From an uncultured Desulfobacter sp. (GTDB taxonomy: Bacteria > Desulfobacterota > Desulfobacteria > Desulfobacterales > Desulfobacteraceae): DNA of 64,000 nt. The stretch lies in assembly GCF_963666145.1 (NCBI RefSeq), contig NZ_OY762614.1:3152501-3216500 (forward strand), in the 5' to 3' direction. The notes beneath the pieces were generated by a model. It saw only the letters and a program-made list of their open reading frames with translations, was not told where the DNA came from and ran no database searches. Made by a program: the position numbers and the translations under genes. Position 1 is the stretch's first letter. Each line of letters opens with the position of its first letter. Shown piece after piece: positions 43,869 through 53,900 of the stretch.

Positions 43869-44465
43869 TCAGTTTTTTATGATATAGCAGATGACCCTGG
43901 CCGGGCCGTGCACACCCACCAGCATCTGCCCTGCGATGTCCGCTGTGCTGGAAGGGCCTGTAATGAGGTTGACGGCATTTGTTCTACAGGACGATGTCAG
44001 CACATCGGACATGGTTTCCTTGATTTCAGATGCCTTTACCACAATGATATGGTGTTCGGGTAAAAAGTGATTTACCGCCGGATTATCCCCACGGTTGAAA
44101 AATACCAGTGCGCCTGTCTGGGCCACAGCGGCGTCCGCGAGGCTTATGCCTGTCAACGTGCTACCGTCATTGGCTTTGAAAATAAACCGGCCGTGTGTGG
44201 CGTGCCAGGGTAAACCGGACAGGCAAGGGGATACACAGACCTTTTGTAATCTGAATAATTCTGGATACTGTCTCATCGCCATTGCCGGGATTTGGTCCGG
44301 ATTCTGTGCCTCATGCACCAGAATGCCGTTTTGGGCGGCCATGGTTTTAAACAGATCCACGCAAGGCAGATACTGGTTAAAAATAAACAGGTCCGGCAGG
44401 CCCGTGACCGAGTCCGTGCCGGATGCAGCTTTAAGTTTTTGAAGAATGTTTTCCCTGGTGCTCAT
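43869..44465 (-). CDS. lutC: LutC-like LUD domain protein
   Basis: A 198-residue protein of the LutC/YkgG family (LUD domain), one of three subunits of the iron-sulfur L-lactate dehydrogenase complex LutABC. Typical features are LPDLFIFNQYLPCVDLFKTMAAQNGILVH and, later, TLTGISLADAAVAQTGALVFFNRGDNPAVNHFLPEHHIIVVKASEIKETMSDVL and ITGPSSTADIAGQMLVGVHGPARV. ATG 44465 is chosen; the frame is open further up inside lutB. It starts 4 bases after the lutB stop, last in the hisC-larA-lutA-lutB-lutC operon. Given the neighbours, the oxidised 2-hydroxyacid may not be lactate. Confidence 0.88.
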   Translation of the reverse strand: MSTRENILQKLKAASGTDSVTGLPDLFIFNQYLPCVDLFKTMAAQNGILVHEAQNPDQIPAMAMRQYPELFRLQKVCVSPCLSGLPWHATHGRFIFKANDGSTLTGISLADAAVAQTGALVFFNRGDNPAVNHFLPEHHIIVVKASEIKETMSDVLTSSCRTNAVNLITGPSSTADIAGQMLVGVHGPARVICYIIKN

Positions 44466-44469
44466 GCCA

Positions 44470-45888
44470 TTATCTTTGTTTTGGTTTTTTCCACTGTCGA
44501 CTGAACGGACGCCGGCTGAATCCCGGAAAATCCCTGGACCCGGTCCAGGCTTTGGCACCGGCAAGGGTTTCAATGTATCCTTTTTCTCCGGCAGCAAGTT
44601 TTGATACCGATCCGGCTATGGATGTAAATGCGTGGTACAGTGCCGGATGTCTGGCTGCCTGCCCCCAGAGGTCTATGGGCAGGCGGCCGGACAAGGGCAA
44701 ACTTTTGTTCGACCACTGGTCATCCCGAAGGGACCGGATCATATCTTTCAGGGGAATCCCCATGGGGCACACCTCGCTGCAATGCCCGTTCAGGGTGCAG
44801 GCCTGGGTCAGGTCCCCGGTATGATCCAGGCCCGTGAGCAGGCTGGTCCAGACAACTCCCATGGGCCCTGGGTAGATCCAGCCGTAGGCATGGCCGCCCA
44901 CGGCATTATACACCGGGCAGTTATCCATGCAGGCCCCGCAGCGGATGCACCGGAGGATGGCCTGGTATTTGGAGCCCAGGATTTCCGAACGGCCGTTGTC
45001 CACCAAAATAACATGTACCTGTTTGGGGCCGCTTGCGCCGTTGTTTTCAGGACCCTCATAAAAGGATTGATAACAGGTGGCTTTCTGGCCGGTGGCGCTC
45101 ATGCACAAAAGCCTTAAAAACAGCTCGGCATCATTGGTTCGGGGCAGCACCTTTTCAATGCTGGCCAGCACAATCCTTGTTTTGGGGATCAGGGCACCCA
45201 AATCGCCGTTGCCTTCGTTGGTGACCAGAACATTGGCCCCGGTCTCGGCAATCAGAAAATTGGCCCCCATAACACCCACATCAGCCGAAAGAAATTTGTC
45301 CCTTAAAATGGTTCTGACATCTTTGAGCAGGGCTTCGGGCGGTTTGTCCAATGAGTTTGAAAAGCCGAGTTGGGCGTGATGATCCTCAAACAACTGACGG
45401 ATCTGTTCCTCGGGTTTATGCACGGCAGGCCCCGTGACATGGCTGGGGGGCTCGTCCCCTGCCAGCTGCAGAATATATTCCCCAAGATCGGTCTCATACC
45501 GGGCAACACCGACATCAGCCAGGGCACTGGGTGCATCTATTTCAGCGGCGATCATGCTTTTGGCGCATACCGCCAGTTTTGCCCCGGCGTTTTTGCAGAT
45601 CTGCTGAATGACCATGCGGGCCTGGGCAGCAGTTTGCGCCCAATGAACCACAATGTCGTTCAATTGTGCATTTTTTTCATATTGCTCAAGATAGTGGGCC
45701 AGGTGATCCAGCGTATGGTTTTTAATCTCCCTGGCCCGCTGTTTCATTTCATCCAGGTGCGGTTCGCTGTTGACCGCCTGGCGGACCATGGCGGCAAATT
45801 CCTGGTTGGCCGCCATGGCCGAGCAAAGATAGTCGTCTTTAAGGGCGGCTGCCGCCTTTTCTTTGAATTTTTTCGGCTCCGGTCTCAT
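44470..45888 (-). CDS. lutB: LutB-like iron-sulfur LUD domain protein
   Basis: A 472-residue subunit. The N-terminal LUD domain (about residues 60-290) has MIAAEIDAPSALADVGVARYETDLGEYILQLAGDEPPSHVTGPAVH and GANFLIAETGANVLVTNEGNGDL. A ferredoxin-type region follows with CIRCGACMDNCPVYNAVGGHAYG and CTLNGHCSEVCPMGIPLKD, giving ligands for two [4Fe-4S] clusters, and a helical tail. ATG 45888 overlaps the lutA stop (ATGA), so the longer frame to 46020 is not used. Together with LutA and LutC it should pass electrons from a 2-hydroxyacid to the menaquinone pool or another carrier. Confidence 0.92.
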   Translation of the reverse strand: MRPEPKKFKEKAAAALKDDYLCSAMAANQEFAAMVRQAVNSEPHLDEMKQRAREIKNHTLDHLAHYLEQYEKNAQLNDIVVHWAQTAAQARMVIQQICKNAGAKLAVCAKSMIAAEIDAPSALADVGVARYETDLGEYILQLAGDEPPSHVTGPAVHKPEEQIRQLFEDHHAQLGFSNSLDKPPEALLKDVRTILRDKFLSADVGVMGANFLIAETGANVLVTNEGNGDLGALIPKTRIVLASIEKVLPRTNDAELFLRLLCMSATGQKATCYQSFYEGPENNGASGPKQVHVILVDNGRSEILGSKYQAILRCIRCGACMDNCPVYNAVGGHAYGWIYPGPMGVVWTSLLTGLDHTGDLTQACTLNGHCSEVCPMGIPLKDMIRSLRDDQWSNKSLPLSGRLPIDLWGQAARHPALYHAFTSIAGSVSKLAAGEKGYIETLAGAKAWTGSRDFPGFSRRPFSRQWKKPKQR

Positions 45889-46670
45889 TTGTTTTTGGCC
45901 TTTTTTCGGGGGGTGCCCAGGGCTCCGTCTCCGGTCATGCCCGCCAGAATCTCTGCGGCATGAAAAACCCGGATATTTTTTTTCAGGCGGTTCAGCCTGC
46001 CAAAAATATTCATCAAACATCCCAGATCTCCACCGGTGACGGTGTCTGCGCTTGTCCGCAGGATGGAATCCACCTTATCATCCACCAGCCGGGTGGAGAT
46101 TTCAGGGTATTTGACACTGAACGTGCCCCCGAACCCGCAGCATTCCTGGGCAGCGTCCATCTCCACCAGGGTCAGGCACCGGACTTTGGCAAGCAGTGTT
46201 CTTGGCTGGTCCCAGACATTGAGTTCGCGCAATCCCGTGCATGAGTCATGGTAGGTGACCTTGCCCTTATATACGGCATTTAACTGTGGCAGCGGCATGA
46301 TCCGGGCCAGAAAATCCAGAAGTTCATAGGATTTTTTAGAAAGCGATTCTGCCCTTTGAAACCATTGGGCGTCATCCTTTAACAGGTCAGGGTAGTGTTT
46401 GACGAACATGGACAGGCAGGACCCGGAAGGCCCAACCACAAAATCAAAGGGTTCGAACAGGGCGATATTTTGGCGAGCCAGCTGCGCGGTAAGTTTCCGG
46501 TTTCCGCTGTTGAAGGCGGGCCTGCCGCAGCAGGTCTGAGCCTCCGGTACACACACCTCACAGCCGCACGCTTCGAGCAGATGCACGGCGGCAAATGCAA
46601 TGTTGGGTTTTAATGCGTCCACAAGGCAGGTATAAAAAAGCCCCACCCGGGGCCGGGAGGTTCCGGGCAT
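45885..46670 (-). CDS. lutA: LutA-like cysteine-rich (CCG) protein
   Basis: A 261-residue protein with two CCG domains, as in LutA/GlcF/HdrB. The first holds GCEVCVPEAQTCCGRPAFNSGN, the second HDSCTGLRELN and AAQECCGFGGTFSVKYPEIS, which bind an iron-sulfur cluster. It acts with LutB and LutC. Translation may begin at GTG 46697, inside larA, or at ATG 46670 shortly after the larA stop; neither has a strong ribosome site and the ATG is chosen. Its end overlaps lutB by four bases. Confidence 0.9.
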   Translation of the reverse strand: MPGTSRPRVGLFYTCLVDALKPNIAFAAVHLLEACGCEVCVPEAQTCCGRPAFNSGNRKLTAQLARQNIALFEPFDFVVGPSGSCLSMFVKHYPDLLKDDAQWFQRAESLSKKSYELLDFLARIMPLPQLNAVYKGKVTYHDSCTGLRELNVWDQPRTLLAKVRCLTLVEMDAAQECCGFGGTFSVKYPEISTRLVDDKVDSILRTSADTVTGGDLGCLMNIFGRLNRLKKNIRVFHAAEILAGMTGDGALGTPRKKAKNK

Positions 46671-46677
46671 ATTCGGA

Positions 46678-47976
46678 TCAGATGTATTCAAGGTCACCCG
46701 ATTGATTAAAATGCATGGTTAAGGGTTCTGAAAGCCTTTCCACCTCGGTTTTCAGTTCGGAAAAACAGCCGCTGGACAAATACATCTCATCCAGCTCCAG
46801 GGTGTTTTTAATATGGACAAGTTTAAGGTCGCGATCGGTGTGGGGCCGGATGGTGGCAAGACCTAAAAATACTGCCTCTTTTTCGGTGGGGACAGTCATG
46901 GGCATCTTGCAGTCCTCGGGGCTGCAGGCGGTAAATCCGTTGATTGCGGTGGCCTGCCAGTCGATCTGGTTTAAAAGCTGTGGCGTTGCCACATCCACCA
47001 TGCCGATACCCGAGGCATTCCCCTGGGATTCGGGACTCAGCCCCCGGACAAAGACCCGGCATATTTTGACCTGGGATTTCTGCTGCGCCAGCCGCATTGA
47101 AGAGAACCCCACCACATTGGGGTCCAGCCCTGCGCCGGTGAAATTTTTGCCTATCTGGTCCACAATGAGAAAATCCACTTTGTCCAGGGGGAGCCCAGGC
47201 AGGCACTTTCTGGCCGTACATAGCAGTTCCGTTTCCCTTTGCTCCAGATCTCTGCCCGGTGTTATCCGCAGATCACAGATGTCATGGTGCTGGTTTTCTA
47301 CGATCTGGACCCCGAACAGCACATTGGTTTTTTCAATCAGCGCCCTGCCTGCCGTGACGATGATCTCATACATGCCACGGTCCACGGCCATGCGGTGGTA
47401 GTAATCCGCGCCTTTTTGGTTACCCAGGCCGATCACCAGCATTTTAAGGGTTCCGCTTTCAACGGGGCCTGTGAAGTCGGTGTGGGGTTTGACCCGGTTG
47501 ATCAGGACAATGCCGTCGGCGTCCCGGGCCGGGCGGCTCATGTACAAGGGGATGCCGTCGGCCTCCCCGACGTGTACTACATCCGTGTCGGCATGGATTT
47601 TTACGCCCATGGCCTCTTCGGTGACGCCCAGGTGTGAGAGCACCTGAACCTGACCGTCGGCCGTGGCATTGCCATGGGACCCCATGGCTGGCACAATAAA
47701 CGGCTGGGCACCGCAGGATTTAAGCTTTTTTACAACCTGCCGGACAATCCCGGCAATGTTGGTGATGCCCCGGCTTCCCACTGCAACGGCGATCCTGGCG
47801 CCGTCAATGTTCATGCCGTCCGTTTCTAACCCTGCCCACTGGTCCTCAATTGTCCGGCTGACACAAATGGCCGGGGGGACGTTAAAGCACTGTCTGACCC
47901 GCCGCATACGGGGCAATGACCTTTGAAACGCAGTTCCCGGTAACTTAAACAGCGGCGTTTTGATTGTATTGTTCAC
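46678..47976 (-). CDS. LarA-like nickel-pincer racemase/epimerase (DUF2088)
   Basis: A 432-residue member of the lactate racemase superfamily. Family features are VAVGSRGITNIAGIVRQVV, the PAMGSHGNATADGQ loop with a conserved His, and VLINRVKPHTDFTGPVESGTLKMLVIGLGNQKGADYYH, which carries the Lys and His expected to hold and use the nickel pincer cofactor. LarA homologues racemise or epimerise various 2-hydroxyacids. No larB, larC or larE, needed for the cofactor, is in this window. It overlaps hisC by 32 bases and lies just before lutA, so it probably supplies one stereoisomer to LutABC. Confidence 0.86.
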   Translation of the reverse strand: MNNTIKTPLFKLPGTAFQRSLPRMRRVRQCFNVPPAICVSRTIEDQWAGLETDGMNIDGARIAVAVGSRGITNIAGIVRQVVKKLKSCGAQPFIVPAMGSHGNATADGQVQVLSHLGVTEEAMGVKIHADTDVVHVGEADGIPLYMSRPARDADGIVLINRVKPHTDFTGPVESGTLKMLVIGLGNQKGADYYHRMAVDRGMYEIIVTAGRALIEKTNVLFGVQIVENQHHDICDLRITPGRDLEQRETELLCTARKCLPGLPLDKVDFLIVDQIGKNFTGAGLDPNVVGFSSMRLAQQKSQVKICRVFVRGLSPESQGNASGIGMVDVATPQLLNQIDWQATAINGFTACSPEDCKMPMTVPTEKEAVFLGLATIRPHTDRDLKLVHIKNTLELDEMYLSSGCFSELKTEVERLSEPLTMHFNQSGDLEYI

Positions 47977-49102
47977 CTATCATCTCCAGCATGACCCGGT
48001 CGAATGTTTCAAGAAAGAATCGGTTTTCGTCCGGATTCCCAATGGACAGACGAATGGCGTTGGGGATTTTAAACACACTGCCGGGTCTGACAATCACCCC
48101 CTGGGATAAAAGCCGGTTAAACAAGTCGTCACCGTTACAGTGCAGCGGCACCATTAAAAAATTGGTTTCGCTGGGCCTTACCGTGATGCCGCGTGATTTA
48201 AATGCTGCAATCATTTTTTCACGTTCCACCCGGGTGGTTTCCAGGTGCTGCGCCTTGAATGTCTTCTCTTTCAGGGCGGCGATGGCGGCGGCCTGGGCCA
48301 GAACATTGACATTGAACGGCGGTTTGACTTTGGCGATCACCTCAACAATGGACGGGTGGGCTGTCAGGTAGCCGATGCGAAGTCCGGCCAGTCCGAACAC
48401 CTTGGAAAAGGTCCGGATGCCGATCACCCGGGCGTCCGTGTCAAGGTAATCGCAGGCGTTGGCCGGGTCTTCCGAGGTAATATATTCCCAATAGGCCTGG
48501 TCAAGAACCACAACGATGTTGTCGGGCAATTGATCCAGAAAGGCATCAAAGGCTTGTCTTTTTAGTACGGTTCCCGTGGGATTGTTGGGCGAGCAGATCC
48601 AGACAATTTTGGTTTTCGCCGTAACGGCACCAAGCACCCTGTCCAGATCAATGCAGTCATCTTCTATAGGTACAAAGACGGGTGTGGCATCCATAAATTC
48701 CGTGGCCACGCGATAGGCATCAAAGGTGGGCTCCGGGATAATGGACTCATCTCCTGGATTTAAAAATGCCTGACCGATCATGTTCAGGCAGTCTTCGGCA
48801 CCGTTTCCAATGAGCATCGTATCAAAAGGAATATCCAGATCTTTTTCCAGGGCCCGGCGCAATTCCCGGGCATGGCCGTCCGGATACCGGCTTACATTTT
48901 CAATGGCATCCACAATGGCCTGGCAAATGCCCTCGGGCATTTTAACCGAGCTTTCATTGGAGGCAAGTTTTACTACCTTGTCCAGTCCGAATTCTTCTTT
49001 AATGGCGTTAATGGGCCGGCCTGGGATATATGGATCCAGATCGTTGACCGAAGACCTGGCAACCTGTTTGGGGTTCACCTTTTTAGGTGTCGTGCTGTTC
49101 AT
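47945..49102 (-). CDS. hisC: Histidinol-phosphate aminotransferase-like PLP enzyme
   Basis: A 385-residue class I/II aminotransferase closest in pattern to HisC: LDPYIPGRPINAIKEEFGLDKVVKLASNESSVKMP, SRYPDGHARELRRAL, PTFDAYRVATEFM, IVWICSPNNPTGTVLK, VVLDQAYWEYI and the PLP lysine in RTFSKVFGLAGLRIGY. ATG 49102 has AAAGG upstream; the frame opens at 49129. It heads an operon with larA and lutABC rather than other histidine genes and is under the GntR-type operator. It may therefore transaminate a catabolic amino acid, such as arginine, ornithine or an aromatic residue, instead of, or besides, histidinol phosphate. Confidence 0.85.
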   Translation of the reverse strand: MNSTTPKKVNPKQVARSSVNDLDPYIPGRPINAIKEEFGLDKVVKLASNESSVKMPEGICQAIVDAIENVSRYPDGHARELRRALEKDLDIPFDTMLIGNGAEDCLNMIGQAFLNPGDESIIPEPTFDAYRVATEFMDATPVFVPIEDDCIDLDRVLGAVTAKTKIVWICSPNNPTGTVLKRQAFDAFLDQLPDNIVVVLDQAYWEYITSEDPANACDYLDTDARVIGIRTFSKVFGLAGLRIGYLTAHPSIVEVIAKVKPPFNVNVLAQAAAIAALKEKTFKAQHLETTRVEREKMIAAFKSRGITVRPSETNFLMVPLHCNGDDLFNRLLSQGVIVRPGSVFKIPNAIRLSIGNPDENRFFLETFDRVMLEMIGEQYNQNAAV

Positions 49103-49141
49103 GTACATTACCTTTATGTGTGACAACAAAATTCTTGCAAA

Positions 49142-49230
49142 ATGTCGACTAAATCGATTTTTTTTATTTGCGTACTTGTTTAATTATTATTAATAAGGTG
49201 ATTAATGTCGACAATTTGAATTTATGTCAA
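49142..49230 (-). promoter_or_regulatory. Promoter with two TGTCGAC operators, hisC-larA-lutABC
   Basis: Read on the minus strand, -35 TTGACA (plus 49225-49230) and -10 ATTAAT (49201-49206) are 18 bases apart. The spacer carries TTGTCGACAT (plus 49205-49214). A second copy, ATGTCGACTA on the plus strand, lies at 49142-49151, 63 bases downstream and 40 bases before the hisC start. The same arrangement recurs at 57565-57652. A dimeric GntR-family repressor with looping between sites is inferred. Confidence 0.65.
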
Positions 49231-49275
49231 GGAGAAAATGGGGGGGTGTTTATCATGGAAATGGGCAGAAAAGTT

Positions 49276-50931
49276 TCAAAAATTTTTAAGCATACGTTCC
49301 AGATCTTCTTTTCTATAGGGTTTGGGAAGAAAATGGGTCCCTGCGTCCAGTATCTTTTCGGAAGAAAGCACCTGTGCCGGATATCCTGATACATACAGAC
49401 ACTGGATATGGGGATGTTCTTGCTTTAACTTGTCTGCAAGTTCATGCCCGTTCATTTCGGGCATGATTACATCCGTGATAAGCAGATCGATTTGCCCTGG
49501 GTGATCGGCTGAGATGCGAAGTGCCTCTTTGGGTGAATGTGCCGCCAACACCGTATATCCCATCTGTTCAAGCAGTTGGCGGCCTAAATTAAGCAGGGAT
49601 TCTTCATCCTCCACTAAAAGAATGGTTGCATTTTGTCTGTCCGGTATTTTGTTCTTATGATGGCTATCTCCGGTATCGGCTGTTTTTTTGTGCTCTGGAA
49701 GTAAAATTGTAAAGGTTGAGCCTTCGCCCGGCCGGCTGGATACATCAATTGAGCCGTTGTTCTGCCTGACAATGCCATAAACCGTAGAGAGCCCTAATCC
49801 TGATCCTTTGGCCATCTCTTTTGTTGTAAAAAAAGGCTCAAAAATATTGGGAATCATATCTTTGTCCATGCCGCACCCGGTGTCAGTGATGGACAGTTGG
49901 ACATAACGGCCGGCAGGTAAATCAATATTTTCATCCCTATTCGAGTCATTGGTGAACACATTGTCAGCTGCAATGGAAATTTGACCGGCACCGTTGATGG
50001 CATCCCCGGCATTGATACACAGATTGACCAAAATCTGATCCAGTTGACTTGGATCCACATTGACCATGCAAGGGGTGTCTGCCGGTATAAAATTAAGATT
50101 GATATCTTCTCTGAGCAACCTATGGAGCATATCCATCATCCTGGGGATGGTCTCATTAAAATCCAGTACCTGGGGGCTTACCATCTGTTTACGCGCAAAG
50201 GCGAGCAACTGCCCGGTCAGATTAGCCGACCGGCTGGCGGCCGCACTGATTTCGGTTATTCGTTCGAAATTCGGGTCATCGGCCGTCATATCCTCTTGCA
50301 TCATCTCGGAATACCCCAGGATAATGCTGAGCATATTGTTAAAATCATGGGCAATCCCCCCGGCAAGCCTGCCCACAGACTCAAGTTTCTGGGAGTGGAT
50401 CAGTTGCTGCTCCAGCTTTTTTTGGGCTTGCTCAGCCTGCTTTCGTTCTTCGATCTCTTTGACCAGTTGCTGGTTGACCTGCCTGAGTTCTGCGACCCGT
50501 TCTTTGACCAGTTCTTCAAGATGTATTTTGTCATCCCTGAGACGGTCTTCGGCCTGTTTAATCCTGAGCATGGCCCGAACCTGGGCGGCAAGTGCCGCCT
50601 CATCAATGGGCTTGGTTAAAAACGCATCCGCACCAAGATCAAGGGCCTTAACCCGGCTCTTTGAATCTGTCCGGACCGCTGTCAGCATAATGACAGGGAT
50701 ATGGGCGGTGGCCTCTATGGTTTTTAACTCCCGGCAGGTTTCAAACCCATCCATTCCCGGCATGTGAATATCCAGCAAAATGGTATCCGGATGGCCTATG
50801 ATTGCTTTGTGAATGCCTTCTTCGCCTGAAGATGCCGTAATAACCTTACTGTTTGGGATCAGCAGCTTGAGCAGCGCACTGATTGTTATCAGGTTGTCCT
50901 GATTATCGTCGATGGTCAGAATGCAGGTCAT
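49276..50931 (-). CDS. Hybrid histidine kinase, REC-HisKA-HATPase-REC
   Basis: A 551-residue soluble protein. The N-terminal receiver (residues 1-120) has DDNQDN, DTILLDIHMPGMDG and FLTKPID. A coiled coil (about 125-180) leads to the H box GGIAHDFNNMLSIILGY, then an ATPase domain with VNLCINAGDAI, DTGCGMDKD and GSGLGLSTVYGI. A second receiver follows with DLLITDVIMPEMNG and the Lys of PKPYRKED. Its ATG overlaps the stop of the upstream 1102-residue kinase (ATGA at 50928-50931), so the two are translated together and are probably parts of one phosphorelay. Confidence 0.92.
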   Translation of the reverse strand: MTCILTIDDNQDNLITISALLKLLIPNSKVITASSGEEGIHKAIIGHPDTILLDIHMPGMDGFETCRELKTIEATAHIPVIMLTAVRTDSKSRVKALDLGADAFLTKPIDEAALAAQVRAMLRIKQAEDRLRDDKIHLEELVKERVAELRQVNQQLVKEIEERKQAEQAQKKLEQQLIHSQKLESVGRLAGGIAHDFNNMLSIILGYSEMMQEDMTADDPNFERITEISAAASRSANLTGQLLAFARKQMVSPQVLDFNETIPRMMDMLHRLLREDINLNFIPADTPCMVNVDPSQLDQILVNLCINAGDAINGAGQISIAADNVFTNDSNRDENIDLPAGRYVQLSITDTGCGMDKDMIPNIFEPFFTTKEMAKGSGLGLSTVYGIVRQNNGSIDVSSRPGEGSTFTILLPEHKKTADTGDSHHKNKIPDRQNATILLVEDEESLLNLGRQLLEQMGYTVLAAHSPKEALRISADHPGQIDLLITDVIMPEMNGHELADKLKQEHPHIQCLYVSGYPAQVLSSEKILDAGTHFLPKPYRKEDLERMLKNF

Positions 50932-53900
50932 TGTTTCTCCTCCGGATCTGTCTGCAGCCAGAACCGCACTTTTTTTCTCAACGCTTCCGGGTTGATGGGT
51001 TTGGGAATATAGTCATCGCAGCCTGCCCCGAGGATTCGCTGCTTGTCTCCCTGCATGGCCTGGGCCGTTAACGCGACAACGGGAATGTGTTTTGTCCGGT
51101 CTTCTTTTTTTAAGGCGGCGACAACTTCAAACCCATCCATTTGGGGCAGGGCCATGTCCAGAAAAATGAGATCCGGGGTCATGGCTCTTGCCATATCCAG
51201 TCCCTGACGCCCATCTTCGGCCTCCTTCACATCTAATCCTTTGGGTAGTATTGCTTTGATGGTGGTCATATTGTCCGGGTTGTCTTCCACGATCAAAACC
51301 ACGGGGCTGGAGGTTCCTGGCTTGGGGGCAATCGGTCGGGACAATCGGGGAGCAATGGCGGTTTTTAAAACCTTGTTAACCTGTTCGAATAACTGCCCGG
51401 TACATTCCGGTGTTTTTAGCAGAATGGAGGAGGCGTTCATCTCCAGGGCCCTTTTCTCTTCGGGGGAGAGATCTTTGGCGGTTAATACCAGAACAGGGAT
51501 ACCGGATGTTTCCGGATTGGCCCGGATGGCTTTAATCAGTTCAAAACCGTTCATTCCGGGCATCATCAGATCTATGACCATCATATCGGGCAAGTTGGAT
51601 TCGAGCATTTCCAGGCATTGCTCCCCGGAGTCTGCGGTAATGACCTGGGCGCCCTCCCGGGTGAGCCACAGGGCCGCCTGGTTGCGCTCTGTTTCATTAT
51701 CATCCACGATCATCACCGTGGACGGCATTGTCTGGTGAATTTTTTCAATTTCACCGATCAGTTGTTCCCGATCCAGGGGTTTGTTCACATACCCTTCGGC
51801 ACCCAGAGCCAGCCCGGTACTGCGGTCGTCGGACACAGATACAATAACCACAGGAATTTTAGCGGTAACCGGGTCTTCTTTTAACCGCGTCAATACTTCC
51901 CACCCGTCCATTTCGGGCATGATGACATCCAGGGTGATGGCCAAAATGGGATGGGTCCTGGCATAGTTAAGCGCCTGCCTGCCTGTGGCTGCGGTCAGGG
52001 TGGCATAACCCTGTCTTTGAAATGCATCGCTCAAAAGTTCCCGCGTTTTTTTGTCATCATCCACAATGAGGATGCTGGGTGGTTTTTTCTTCATGTCCCC
52101 TGGCAAAGATTCTTTTTGCAGAGGCTTCTGGGGGGCACCCTGGGGATTGACCGGGAGCGTGACAATAAACGTGCTGCCTTGGTCAATTACGGAGGACACT
52201 TTGATTTCTCCGCTCATCAACTGAACCGCTTTGTAGGCGATGGCCAGCCCAAGCCCGGTACCTTCATATTTCCGGGTTGTGGTGCCGTCGGACTGCCGGA
52301 ATTCTTCAAATATGGTTTTTAGATCTTTAGAAGAGATACCGATACCCGAATCTTTAATGGTGATTTCAACATGGCCGTTTTGTTCAAGGGCCGACACCGT
52401 GACCCCACCTTTTTCTGTGAACTTCACCGCATTGGCAATGATGTTTTCAAGCACCTGATGGACCTTGGCCTCATCACTTTCAAGCATGGGAAGTGTTTCG
52501 GAAAGCTGGGTGTCAAGCTGGATATTTTTATTCCGGGCAAGTGGTGAAAGGCTTTCCATGATATTGTCAATTGTGCGGGCAAGGGAAAAGCGGGTGTAAT
52601 CCAGTTCCATCTTGCCCGACTCTATTTTGGACAGGTCGAGAATGTCGTTGATCAATGCCAGCAGGCGTTTGCCGTTGCGTTCAATGATTTCCAGATAATT
52701 TTTTTCCTCCGGGGTTAATTTATCGCCGGCCTGGGTAATCAATACCCGTGACAATGCGTTCACTGAGTTCAGCGGGGTTCGCAGCTCATGGCTCATATTG
52801 GATAGGAATTCACTTTTTAAACGGTTGGCTTCTTCCACCTGTTTTTGCTGGCGTTCAAGGGAAATATTTTTTTGGCTTAACTCCTCGGACTGATGCTCGA
52901 TCTCCGTATTTAAAGATAGTAGCTGTTCATTGGCCTTTTGGGCGTTGTTAAGCAGCTGGTTCACCTGTTCTTTTTTTCGGGCTGCGTAGAGCAGCACGGA
53001 AAACGACCGGATGGCGGAAAGCAGGTATTGCTGTTTTGGCGTATCCGCAGGGTCAAAAAAGGCGACTTCAAAAACACCAAACAGATGGTTTTTATACAAC
53101 ATGGGGACGGCTATAATATCCGAAGGGGTTTGGTTTTGTCTGCCGGATTTGACCGATGCGTCACCAGGCGCTGGCCGGGAGAGCATAATTTCTTTTTTAT
53201 CTTTTGCGGCCTGGCCCACAAGTCCCTCTCCCAGATCAAAGCGTTTGGCGAACTGACCGCCTTCGGGAGCCGCGTAATAGTAACTGAGGCGGCATTGGGC
53301 TGTTGATTCATCATAGGTGTATATGGCGCCGGCGCAGTTCTTCAGGCTTTGACAAAGGTGGGTGCAGCCTTTATCCAGCATCTCCTCAAATCCAAGGTTT
53401 CCGGATAGGGCGTGAATCAGTTCATTTCCCATGCGCTGAAGCCAGAACTGTCCTTGCAGACGGTGAATCAGGCGGTTGAAATGACTTGCCAGTGCAGCAA
53501 TTTCATGATTTCCCTTGACGGTTGTCTGCTCCAGTTCTCCTGTCTGGGTGATCCGGGCGATGGTTTGGCGAAATGTTTCAATGGCGCCCAGGATGCTCGA
53601 AGACAACAGATAACCGATGGTGATTGCCAGACACATAAAAAGGGTAATTGAGGTGAGGATATGAATATAAACCCGGCGCTGGGTTTTGAGCGCATCCTGC
53701 ATAAATCCGTCTGCCTTGTTTCGGGCGTAACGGGTGAGCTCTTCCATGCGCCTTTCCAGGTGGGCGACGTAATCGGCGCCTTTTTTTCGGGTGATCAGGT
53801 TGGCTGAAGTCCTGTCCCCTTTGAGAACAAAGTCCTGGACCTCCAGCCGAATGGGCTTCCAGCCATCAAAAAGCAGGATGGTACTTTCAATCAGCTGCCT

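Noticed and set aside
44495..44515. Extra GTCGAC sites inside coding regions (for example 44506, 23698, 32092)
   Set aside because: They lack the AATG/AT.. flanks and promoter boxes of the proposed GntR operators and lie within genes.
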